Origin: Ceratothoa steindachneri
Lineage: Eukaryota > Arthropoda > Malacostraca > Isopoda > Cymothoidae
Reading direction: 5' to 3'
Length of the DNA: 64,000 nt
Assembly: GCA_963969495.1 (NCBI GenBank)
Contig: OZ018324.1
Location: 160,173,758-160,237,757 of the forward strand
The notes under the pieces were generated by a model, which was not told the origin of the DNA, searched no databases, and was given only the letters and a program-made list of their open reading frames with translations. Below are positions 26,711-36,650 of the stretch, piece after piece (within the stretch, counting starts at the first letter, position 1; every line of letters starts with the position of its first letter). The translations under genes were made by a program, and so were the position numbers.

Positions 26711-27479
26711 CGCAAGAACAGAAGGCCTAAAAAATATTGAAATCCGATTTATGATTTGGTGTGCTCAGAGTTATAGTATTGGTTCATAGCACCAGGATTC
26801 AAAAGCACATGAACTACCAATTTATTATTGTAAAAATGTTGAAGATTTAGAATGTAAGAGTGCTCCAAGTCTCTTATAGCTAAAATGGATTGGTTTAGTG
26901 TGAAATTCAGATAAAAAAAAGGAAACTCATATTATTTATTAATTTACATAATCAAATAGATTCAAAATAGGTGAATCATAATTAAGCCAAATGAAGTGAG
27001 TATTAAAGATAAGTAGAATTTACTAAATATGAACTGGAAATCAATACTAATGCTTCATTTCAGCTCTCAAACATTGTCGATCTGGTGCAATTGAATAAAC
27101 ATCGAAGGAGTTTGCAATGAGGCATTAAAAAGAGGCATCTTCACTTAGCAGGAATCGATGTGTGTCTGTCTATAAACAAAAGCATTCCTACCCATTGATA
27201 CTTCTTCTCCTTATCAATCCATTGATAATGCTGAAATGTGGCTTAATCACAAAAACATAACTTGTAAATAAGGGAAGCTGGAGTGAAGCAAGACTCGTCC
27301 GTTAAAGTGATTTTTAGTGAGGAAGTGAATTACTCCTTTCAAGTTAAATAACTTGCATTGGGTTTTATGTGTTTAATAAATAACTAAGGAATAAACACAA
27401 GGTAAGATTTGTTGTCACCCTGTAGTATGCGAACTGAGATAAAAGTTGCTTGAGACAGACTAGAGTGTATAATGGAAAG
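26711..27479. other. AT-rich segment, nothing recognised
   Basis: No ORF, repeat match or RNA gene seen by eye. Confidence 0.4.
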
Positions 27480-30060
27480 ACGACTTTTTTATTTTATATC
27501 AGAAGAGCGCGCAAGAATATGGCCCCTTAATCAGAGATGACACCGTTATGGTCTCATTTGTGGGGGCCATACCGTTTGAGCTGCATCTTTTACCCATGTG
27601 TTATAAACCTTCGACAAAAAAAGATGAGATCCTTGCTTTTGAGCCACAGCTGTTGAACTAGGCACAAATGATTACTATAAAGAACATTATTTATTTCTTT
27701 GATTTCCTCCATTCCATCATTTTACGACCGATGATAGAGTTCAATAGCATCTCGGATAATTGGTATCAACTTCCAGTAATTAATTCAATCTTTAGAGAAT
27801 CAGGGAATGTCTATTTGGGTAGGTGTTTATTATCACCCAAAATATAAAGCAAAGCAGTAAGCTCTAATGATAAATAGGCTCATATAAATAATGGAACTCT
27901 TTTTTTCGTTTAATTAAATTATGTTGTCAGTAGATTGATGACTTTACAAGGTGGTTAGTCATGTTGATAGTTGATACCTATATTCATATTGAGAGATCTC
28001 TCAAATTAGCAGCATTTGAAATGTCAGAAGGAAAAGAATTAATAAGTTTTAATATGATAGCATGAAGGGGGTTAAACACTCTATCCAATCATTGGGTCTA
28101 TTCAGATGAGATAAAATTAGGGAAAAAGTATTAAAAGAAGAAAAAATAATTATGATGGAAAAGATAAGAGCGAGAAGAAATTTCTAGACGAGTAGCATGG
28201 GCAAGCCACTAAACACATATACGGTGTCTTATGTTGCAGTGTTTTGGATCCGTGTTTTGGATCCCACGTTAAACTTCGCTTCCTCACACAGGACGAGAAG
28301 AATCTTCTTTCCCCATAATTAAAGAGGAAACTTAATGTTGCGCCATAGATATCCTAAGAAAGATAGATTGTTTAATCTCTTCTTGTGTTGAATCTCTAAA
28401 TAAATAGTTTGGAAATCATAAAACACTCTTCTCACACATATATAGATGATTCGTGGCGTTAAAGATGAAGGAGAGAGATAGATTGCAAATGAAACCATAT
28501 TTGTATGAATATCATAGATTGCCACCATCATCAGCCCCGGATGTGTGCGGGGTGTTAGATCTTGGTTGGGCAGTAAAGAAAAATTGAATTTGGCAACAAT
28601 TTGCTCAGTAGATAAGAACTGTACAGCCGCCATTGTTATCCTACCCACTCTGCAGAGATGCCAACTACAAGTGAAAGTGACACATGAGCTCCGCCAGAGA
28701 ATTGTTCGCTTTCATTTTGTAAGTTTATTTAGTATCATTTGATGAATAAACGATTGTATCATATGAAATTTTCATGAAATATATTAAAAAATATTTAATA
28801 TGAACTGGTTTTGATTACCAAGAGGGAAAACATATCAAAGAGTTGTAACGTTGTCAGCGAACGCAAAATTTTCATTGTCTAATCCAAGATTTTAAAAAAA
28901 CACACACATATGTGAATGATGATTGTCTGCAATCTTTTATTCACCATATATATGGTTTCAAATCTATCCTATCCTAAACTGATAAATTTGAGGGGGCACT
29001 TTATCTTTATTGACACGAATCATCTATCAATTATGAGGAGAGTGTTTTGCGGTTCAGAAACTTTTTTTTTTTTGTACATTCGCTTGGTAATTACACCTTC
29101 AACACGAGGAGAGATATTAAACAATATCTCTTTCTTAGATATCGATGGCACAACATTATGATTTCTCCCTTCACATGTGGGAAAAGAAGATGCTTCTCGT
29201 CCTGAGTGGGGAAGCGAAGTTTAACGTGGGATCCGAAACACGGATCACTGCAACATAAGGGACCCTATATCTATTTAGTTCTTGCCCATGCTATTCATCT
29301 AGAAATCTCTTCTCTAACTTATCTTTTCCATCACAATTATTTTCCTTCTGTTAATACTTCTTTCCACCCATTTAGTTACATCTTGATAGACCCGAGGATG
29401 AGATGAAGCCTTTAAACCCTCTTTATACTACCATATTGAAAAGTATTAATTGTTTACCTCCTGAAATGTCAAATGCTACTATTTTCAGAGATCTTTCACA
29501 GTGAATATAAGTATCAACATGACTAACCGCCTTGTAAAGTCATTTATTTATTGTCCACATAATTTAATTAAAATCAAAAATGAGTTACTCCAATATTTAT
29601 TTGAGCCTATTTATGATTAGAGCTTACTACTTTGCCTTTATATTTGGGGTGCTAATAAACAACGGCCCAAGTGGGCATTCCCGGGTTGTCAAAAGATTTA
29701 ATTAATTACTGGAAGTTGATACCAATTATCCGTGATGTTATTGAACTCTCTCTATTATATCATTTGTCGTAAAATAAAGGAATAGAGGATTTGAAAGAAA
29801 TAAATCATTTTCTCACAGTGATAATTTGTGGTTAGTTTACAAGGACGTGGCTCGAAGGCAAATAACCAATAGTTCCACTGTTAAAGGCATATAACTAGTG
29901 AATACAATATGAAAGATGTAAGTTTTTGTCTCTAAATCAGAACCAAATATCATATCCATAACTCAGGTCTGAGTGGTTTGCCCAAATGAGACTAGAGTTG
30001 TGTCATCTCTTATCATTGAGGCCAAAATACTCCCGCGCTCTTCTGCTATATGATATATAA
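27480..30060. repeat. 2.6 kb imperfect palindrome made of inverted dispersed-repeat copies
   Basis: The left arm (about 27480-28620) is the reverse complement of the right arm (about 28780-30060). Matching landmarks include 'gcgctcttctg' at both outer ends, 'ttactggaagttgataccaatta' blocks (27760 and 29710 regions), 'tgaaatgtcaaatgct' (28015 and 29463 regions) and 'ggatccgaaacacgg' (28240 and 29230 regions). Arms differ by many substitutions and small indels. The right arm matches 3840-4700 in direct orientation. The outermost parts are not found elsewhere in the window. Confidence 0.75.
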
Positions 30061-30240
30061 ATTGGCGCTCCTGGAAGCACTCTTAGTTATCTCCACTACA
30101 TCACTTTTTCACGCTAGGGCATCCTGTAATGTTTTTAGGCAATGTTTGTTGTTGTTAAAGGCTAATACTTAAAAATTCTCAATAGAACCCTCGAATCTTT
30201 ATATATCAAACACTACAAACCTACACTCACTGAAGATTTA
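30061..30240. other. Unassigned AT-rich join
   Basis: No feature seen between the palindrome and the following element. Confidence 0.35.
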
Positions 30241-30971
30241 AGTGCAATATCATTATTAATTAACTAATCTTAACTACAGTTTGTTAGTTGGTTTGCTTTT
30301 TAACAAACCAAGCGTCACTGTAACCTATAAATACTAGCCCCTTGTTAAACCCACCATTCACTCTCTAGGATGGATCCACTTTAGTAAGTACCCAAATTTA
30401 CCGTTTTTATATTAAATGTTTTTTAACTCTTACAGTCTTTACAAAATTAAAAACAAAGTTTAAATTTACTATCTTTAAATAATGCCAGGTCAATTTCTCT
30501 TATATTTTTTAATTAATTTCTGCAATAATACTTAAATTTATTAACTAATTTTTGAATCAGTTTTAAAGAAAATTTAACTGTTGCCAAGTCATATTTAATA
30601 ACAAAAAAATTAACTTCTGACTGGTCACCTTTTAAAATAATGTCTTGTTGGCCTTTTTAAGTTTTCTTCTTATGTATTAGCAATTTTTTGAGTCAGTTTT
30701 AAAGCAAATCTAACTGTTTCCAAGTCATATTTAAAAATTTTATCTTATAGTACATTTTACTGATATTTTATAATTGGTAACCATTTAAAATAATGTCTTG
30801 TTGGCCTTTACAAGTTTTCTTCATATGTATTAACTTTGTAAACTTATTATATATAGCCTGAAGATGAAAACTTGTAGTTTTCGAAACGTAGTGAAAAATT
30901 AAAAGATGCATCCGTGTCTCGTGGCTCTGGGATTTATCCTCAATATTAAATGCAGGCTTCACGGCCGGGCT

Positions 30972-30975
<4 letters not shown>
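30241..30975 (+). mobile_element. Possible Penelope-like element terminal region
   Basis: 30335-30346 resembles a TATA box (TATAAATA) after a short hairpin with arms 'ttggtttg/caaaccaa'. Internal segments repeat: 30540-30660 and 30690-30810 share the 'cagttttaaag..aatttaactgtt' and 'aatgtcttgttggcctt' blocks. At 30858-30889 a CUGAAGA sequence, a 6 bp stem (gaaaac/gttttc) and GAAA follow one another, as in the hammerhead motifs known from Penelope-like element ends. No GIY-YIG or RT coding is present. Assignment is tentative. Confidence 0.35.
30858..30889 (+). ncRNA. Candidate hammerhead-like core (partial)
   Basis: CTGAAGA, one unpaired T, stem gaaaac-ttgta-gttttc, then GAAACG. This fits the CUGANGA...GAAA core of hammerhead ribozymes, but stem I and the cleavage-site trinucleotide are not clearly placed, so self-cleavage cannot be claimed. 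Confidence 0.3.

Positions 30976-31022
<47 letters not shown>
30976..31022. repeat. (AT)n microsatellite
   Basis: About 48 bp of AT directly after the putative Penelope-like end. Confidence 0.95.
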
Positions 31023-31026
<4 letters not shown>

Positions 31027-31066
31027 AATTTGGTACTTTACTTGCTTTTAAATCGGCGTGCGACTA

Positions 31067-32329
31067 GGGGCGGTCAATAAGTTTTGTGAATCGGTATGGC
31101 AAAAAAGAAGAAGGGGGATGGCTGTTTGTGGGGGTGTTAGGACAGGTAATAACAAGTCAGGACCTACAGCCGCACGCTCCTGCCTCGTCTATTTAAGAAG
31201 CAGTAGCTGATCGCAGATCATCAGTCACAATCTTTTCAACAATGGAGAAGATTTTATCCAAGGGAGGCAAGAATGCAAAAGAGATCCATGAACACATGGT
31301 TGCAGTGTACACAGACACCGCGCCTTCCTAGGCAACCATTGCTCGCTGGAATAGGGAGTTCCGCCATGGTCGTGAGTCCCTTGAAGATGACCCCGTCCAA
31401 GACGCCCGTCAGACGTGACCAACGAGGACAATGTGGCCCGTGTGGAGAGAATGATCCTCGAAAATCCAAGAGTGAAGGTCGAAGAAATCAAGCGAGAACT
31501 TGGAAAATCACATGAGAGTGTTATCAACATCATCCACGACAATTTTTTTCAGTGAACAAGGCCTCTGCCCATTCGGTCCCTAGAAGCCTCACGCCCTATG
31601 ATCGACTTCAACGGCGTCAAAGTTCGGAGGAGCTGCTGCTCCTGTACAACCAAGACCCGACGGGATTGGAATCACGCATAGTGACAGGTGATGAAACGTG
31701 GGTCCATCACTGAGATCCCGAGACCAAGCTCGAAAGCATGGCCTGGAAGCACAGGGGCTCTCCGACCCATGTCAAGTTCCAGACCCAACCCTCAGCCGGG
31801 AAGAACATGGCCCCCATCTTCTGGGATTCTGAGAGAGTGTTGATGGTGGACTATGCGTCTCGTGGAAGGACCATCACAGGCCAATATTACGCCGAGGAAC
31901 TGGCTGGGTTGAAGAAGTGCCTCCGTCAGAAGCGGCGTGGCAAGTTGACACGCGGTGTCCTGCTCCTCCACGACAATACCCCTTTCCACAAGCCCAGAGT
32001 TGCACAAGCTACCCTGCGCAAGTGCGGATTCGAGGAGCTCAACCAGCCCTCCTACAGTCCAGATCTATCCCCTAGCGACTACTTTTTATTCCGCCACTCA
32101 AGGCTGCAATACGTGGACGCCGGTTTGAGGACGATAAAGATGTCCAGCTCGCCGTCCAGGAGTGGATTTAACAGCAGTCGGGAGATTTTGGTTGTCAGGA
32201 ATTCGAAGCTTCAGGGACAAGTGGCGCAAGTTCATTGAAGTCGAGAGTAGTTATATTGAAAAATAATAAAACACTTTTCCTCATATCTCGTTTCCTTATA
32301 TCCGAATTACAAAACTTATTGAATGCTCC
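31067..32329 (+). mobile_element. mariner element with both terminal inverted repeats
   Basis: 1263 bp. The left end 'ggggcggtcaataagttttg' and the reverse complement of the right end 'ggagcattcaataagttttg' match over about 28 bp with few differences. Each end is flanked by TA (31065-31066 and 32330-32331), the expected target duplication. Length and coding content are typical of mariner. Upstream of the ORF there is a ~175 bp leader, and an AATAATAAAA signal follows the stop near 32262. Confidence 0.9.
31242..32264 (+). pseudogene. mariner transposase, D,D34D type, degenerate
   Basis: Cut-and-paste transposase. The ATG at 31242 opens the paired helix-turn-helix DNA-binding part, with W-N-R-E-F-R-H-G-R-E-S-L-E-D-D (about 31346) and a second HTH rich in V-K-V-E-E-I-K-R-E-L. 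The catalytic core shows G-D-E-T-W-V-H-H (about 31689), H-D-N-T-P-F-H-K (about 31968) and Y-S-P-D-L-S-P-S-D-Y-F-L-F (about 32053); 34 residues separate the second and third Asp, the mariner spacing. Stops at 31329 and 31710 and at least three frame changes inactivate it. The longest clean frame is 31738-32238. Confidence 0.9.
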
Positions 32330-33357
32330 TAGTATCAGGCATTACAGGTCATAAATCTACTGACCATATTTCTTATGCTATATATTCTGGCTGCAACCAG
32401 TAAGGACAGAGTTTGCGAAATTATCAAGAACTAAGGTGTGAATAATATCGACATCCTTCCCACTCGCCGCTGCCATCTTCCAACGGAGACTGGAAACTAG
32501 GAGAGGTCATATTTTCAATGCCTCACTTATCGAGCTCTGTGAGTCGCTATGAATCACAAATCGGTCTACGAACCTGGCACGGCTCATAATTTCTCGGATC
32601 GATCAATGTATGGTAACCACTTCTGGCGTGAAACTAGACGCAACACTAGGAAGAGCCTCACCAGGATCAAACAGGGGTGAGGGAAAGAGGGAAGTAACAT
32701 GAAAGTCAACTTGTTTTTTGGAGTTGTAGCCATGCGTGTACACCGGCACGGCTCCAGTGTGACATGGTATGTGATCAAAAATATATGAACAAAAATTCTC
32801 AGTGGTGTAGAAGCTTTGAGATCATATGCCGGGTGAGAAAATTTGAAGAGCACCATCGTACAAATTGACAGAGAATTAGACGAACATCTCGAAGGAGTTC
32901 CCAGGCTCTAATCCGGAAAGGATCTTTCTCATTGGGATAAGGTCGGTAAATATTGGCAGCGTTCCAAATGAGAACCGTTTATAGCTGGGGAATACGCTGA
33001 ATATGGAAAAATTTGCCCATAGCGCATTTGTTGTATTGCGGATAATTGATGGCAAAGCCAAAATACAAATATTTCCATCAAGAAACAAGATCACAATACC
33101 AAAAAGCATCTCACTCTGCTTTCATCATATGTATTTCCCTTATTTGTCTTGCAATTTAACGAATGGGAGTTTTCTCCCGTATTTGGGTGACACTCAACTT
33201 GCCTTCCATGAGAATGACTTACTCTTAGAGTTTATGAAAGTCATTTCTATTAGATCGTTATGCCTAGATGCTCTCTAATTTATTAAACAATTAGAAATGG
33301 CACAGGATTTATATATTTGGCGCAAGTGTAAATTGTATTACTATTCGGTACAACTTA
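32330..33357. repeat. Dispersed repeat block U8 (copy 3)
   Basis: 32390-33100 matches 6900-7480 and 54180-54690 in order, including the 'gagctctgtgagtcgc.atgaa' block. The rest has no recognised content. Confidence 0.55.
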
Positions 33358-33700
33358 TACTCGGATTTGCAAAAGTTCTGTTCACTTGTTTTTTCATCTT
33401 TCGACAGGTTTAAGTGGACGATAAAAAAGTTCCGTCAAACAAACTTAACGTTTTACTGGTACAGTAAGTATCCTTAAAACGTATTTTTGTGTGTGTGTCT
33501 AGATGGATGTAGAAAGAATCGAGATCTCTGCTTCACTGCGCGTAGGTCGCAACAAGCCCGTATTCTGATCAAGAAATTCATACCCTTGGAGAGAATAATC
33601 ACAAAGGAGACGCAGTACGTCTTCAGAAGGACGGTGTCATGCCGTCATGACCCACACGGCCAAGACAGTGGAAAAGGAGATGAGAATAGTGGAATAGTGG
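33358..33700 (+). mobile_element. Second mariner-like relic, left part
   Basis: The left terminal repeat at 33360-33400 (core 'tttgcaaaagttctgttcac') is the counterpart of the right one at 42165-42208. 33577-33675 encodes, across one frame change, the Q-x-D-G and H-T-A-K-T-V blocks that surround the second catalytic Asp of Tc1/mariner-type transposases. The N-terminal half of the transposase is missing. An LTR retrotransposon interrupts it at 33701. Confidence 0.7.
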
Positions 33701-35090
33701 TGTGATAGACCGGTCTGAGGTCGCTTGAATTCAGCCGCTATCACATGTTTGTTAGAACACATGGCTACCCACGTGCACCTGCGATAAGAAAGCAGGGCGC
33801 GCTATCGCCACCTGGGTCAATATTTAACCAAGGAGGTTAAACCCCCCATCCCCTTCGTTTCGCCCCATACGTCGATCTCGCCAGATTTAGTTAGGCTTAT
33901 GGGCAGATAAGGTATGTTCCTAGGCGGGGCTGGGGCATTCCCTCGAAGCCCCCACTCCATTGTCCCCTACGCCAAGGGAAGGGCTTCGAATATTTATATG
34001 AAAACTTTCCCGATTGAATCAGATCAGATCAGATTAGATCCAGATTATCTTCACGAGGCATCACGCCGATCCGGTCTCACCTTGTGCACCTCGAGATCCA
34101 CCATTATTGTCCAGAAGAGGACAATATCCCTTGAGTGCCGAGGTTCGTGCCTTCGAGACGCCAAGTCAATAAGGCCCCCCCTGTTGTTCAGAAAGAAAAC
34201 AACGTTAGAACAGACATTGTTCTGTGAGCCCGTTTACAAGAGGCGGTTCTCACCCTCCTTCCTGTTCTTCAGAAAGAGAGCAACCTTTGAACCCCCATTG
34301 TTCTTTGAGCCCGTAGACAAGAGACGGTTCTCACTCCCCCTCGTTGTTCAGAAAGAGAACAACGTTAGAACAGCCATTGTTCTCGAAGCCCGTTCGTCAA
34401 GAAACGGTCTCATTCCCAAGACATCACGTCAGGCTAATTTAATTTCCCCTTTTTAACGTTCTTCAAGAGAACGATTGGTTTCAACGATAACCTCCATTGT
34501 TCATCTAGAACATCCCCGATTCGCTGTCACAAAGATCGCTCATATCTCCGAGTCCAACTTCGCTCTCACTCTTTGAAGACAGTCCTTCCCCTTACCTAAG
34601 GACAACCCCCCGAAGAACCCTTCGGCTGGAACTCGCCAAAGGACCGAAGATTCCTTTGCGTCGCCTTCCTCTGCACAACAACTTGTAATTACGTAAGCCT
34701 AGCATTACCTTTAATTATCTAACCTTTCGTCAACCCTACCCTGTGCTTTAAATAGTTTAGAACCCCCCCGCCCGTTTAATTTTTTTTGTTTACCTTTTTG
34801 AATCTCCCTAAATCTTAATCCTCGGATTAGTCAGATATTCCACGACCCTTTCCATTCTACGTTTATGCAAACATTTTCCGTTTTGTGTGTTGTTGATAGT
34901 TTAATTAATAAAACTCTATTTTATTAATGATAGCCAAATTATTATCCTTGAGCCCAGTTCCACTTCTTAAGCATATTGAAGATAAATAACATCGGTCAAC
35001 CAGATTACCACGCACTCGAAATATATTAGAATCATTCCCTCAACGAATAGTTATATATGGTATATCGTCGAGAGTCTATTCTACGACACA
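33701..35090 (+). repeat. 5' LTR of Gmr1-type retrotransposon
   Basis: 1390 bp, starting TGTGATAG and ending CTACGACACA; it matches the 3' LTR at 40340-41723 closely apart from small indels. It has a TATA-like block near 33989, a 3-unit ~72 bp tandem repeat (34175-34400), and an AATAAAA polyadenylation signal near 34908. Confidence 0.92.
34175..34400. repeat. ~72 bp minisatellite inside the LTR
   Basis: Three units each carry GTTGTTC-agaaaga-GAACAAC, a perfect 7 bp stem, followed by AGAACA...TGTTCT arms. The 3' LTR has the same three units (40795-41020), and the divergent LTR at 56967-57990 has about five. Confidence 0.85.
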
Positions 35091-35092
35091 CA

Positions 35093-35218
<126 letters not shown>

Positions 35219-35228
35219 TATTTAAATT

Positions 35229-35246
35229 TGGTGTCAAGTGTGTAAG
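35229..35246 (+). other. Candidate primer-binding site, displaced
   Basis: Starts with TGG (TGGTGTCAAGTGTGTAAG), as needed to pair with a tRNA 3' CCA end, but lies ~138 bp from the LTR because of the AT tract. The tRNA is not identified. Confidence 0.35.
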
Positions 35247-35569
35247 GTTTAACGCTATATCTTTGCCAACACTGGTCTCAGTCGAGTAAAGCATAGTGTT
35301 ATTTGTCATAAGAATAGAGTATAGTAGTTCCCTTTTGTTTTAACGATTGCTATCCCCTTTTTTGAAACTTAAGAAGCTGGAGTAACTCAAGGAACTGTTA
35401 GAATAATTTGTTGTGTTTTTTTTTGTGTGATTTTAGCATTGGTTATCTAGATCGAGAAACTAATTGCGAATAGGTCAGTGCCCATATTTAGGTAGGCTAA
35501 TCCTCTAGAAGGCCTAATTCTTGTTGCAAGGAATTTAGTTGGTTGACTATTGCGCCCCCAAGTGCAAAT

Positions 35570-36650
35570 ATGACGCAGTTCGAAATCTTCAAAGCGCAAG
35601 GAGAATCCTTGGGACTTTCCGGAAGAGAATTGATTGAATACGTTCAAGAGGAGCAACGAACGGAAAGAGAAAAGTTAAGAGAAAAAAGGCAAAGTGACGT
35701 TCAACGGGAATAAAGAGAAAGAGAAGAACGGAAAAGACAAGCTGAGCTTCACCATAAGCTTGAAATGGCTAAAGTACAAGTCGAAATACAATCAGTCAGT
35801 TCACGTTCAGAAGCCCCGCCCAATCTCCCACTTAAGCTCCCCGTTTTCAGGGATGGAGAGGATTTCGGAGCATTTTTAGCCCACTTCGAAAAGATCCTGG
35901 AGAGCAATAACTTAAATCTGGAGGCTGAAGGTGTAGTAAGATTACTTTCCCTGTTAAATTGTAAATTGCGCGACATTTTCGTATCTCTACCATCTGAATG
36001 TACAATTGACTACAGCACCTTAAAAGCTGAGTTATTGGCCGCTCATAATAGGACTCACGATTTCTACCGACAAGAATTTCGAGGAGGTCGTATTAAACCC
36101 GGACAGACGTTCCATCAATTCGGATACATTCTTCAGAGGAATTTGAAAATTCTGGTTAGAATCCTCAAAGGTTGATCCTAAATACGAGTCCTTAACAGAT
36201 TTCGTGTTGCGGGATCAATTTTTGGCGTCTCTCCCGACGGAGATCCGCGCGTTCATCAAGGATCGTCGGTGACAGACCTTTAAAGAGTGTACCGAAGAAG
36301 CGGATGTCTATGCCGCAAGCCATAATTTATACCCCATGGAGAATCGAACTTCTCACCAATCCCCCTACCAGGAAAGAAAGAAGGATTCGCGTTCCTTCCC
36401 AGGAAAGCCGACGAAGTTTTCGGGCCCCGTAAAACCCCAAAACTTCTTCCCCCCAAACCAACAACGGGACACCAAACCCCCTGTTAAGATTTCTCCTCCA
36501 TCACTCTTCCCGAAGCGACCAATCATATGCTTCACTTGCGGTGTAGAAAACCACATTAGCTGGAATTGCCCCCAAAATTCTAGGCCTAAAAGTAGACCAG
36601 CCCACCAAGTTCACCAGATTAATGCCACCCCGGCTTTCACGGTGGTGTAG
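35570..36650 (+). pseudogene. Gmr1-type gag with SCAN-like capsid segment and zinc knuckle
   Basis: Structural protein that packages the element RNA. The ATG at 35570 is supported by the same start region in the second copy (minus strand, 59944). Order: short N-terminus, Arg/Glu-rich coiled coil (codons ~25-65), a helical capsid part at about 35850-36170 with L-K-A-E-L-L-A-A-H and R-x-F-R...G-Q-T-F-H-Q-F-G blocks that resemble vertebrate SCAN domains, then a basic Pro-rich linker and one C-x2-C-x4-H-x4-C zinc knuckle (36528-36569). Stop TAA at 35711, a frameshift near 36150 and a stop at 36270 break it. It ends at a TAG (36648) in frame with the protease. Confidence 0.85.

Noticed and set aside
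30360..30400. GTAAGT after a TATA-led leader as a real splice donor of a host gene
   Set aside because: No downstream coding exon or acceptor could be supported; the segment is repetitive and AT-rich.
33487..33705. Possible histone-like or host gene fragment beside the LTR element
   Set aside because: The conserved part reads better as the Q-x-D-G / H-T-A-K-T-V region of a mariner-type transposase, with matching terminal repeats at 33360 and 42208.
34175..34400. Steroid-receptor or heat-shock response elements in the LTR repeats
   Set aside because: Half-sites AGAACA/TGTTCT occur, but the spacing (5 bp rather than 3 bp) and the heat-shock pattern do not fit the consensus; a specific factor cannot be named.
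36648..36650. In-frame TAG between gag and protease as a programmed readthrough stop
   Set aside because: The second Gmr1-type copy also has an in-frame stop between zinc knuckle and protease (58907-58905), but it is a TGA at a different codon, so both look like independent mutations.
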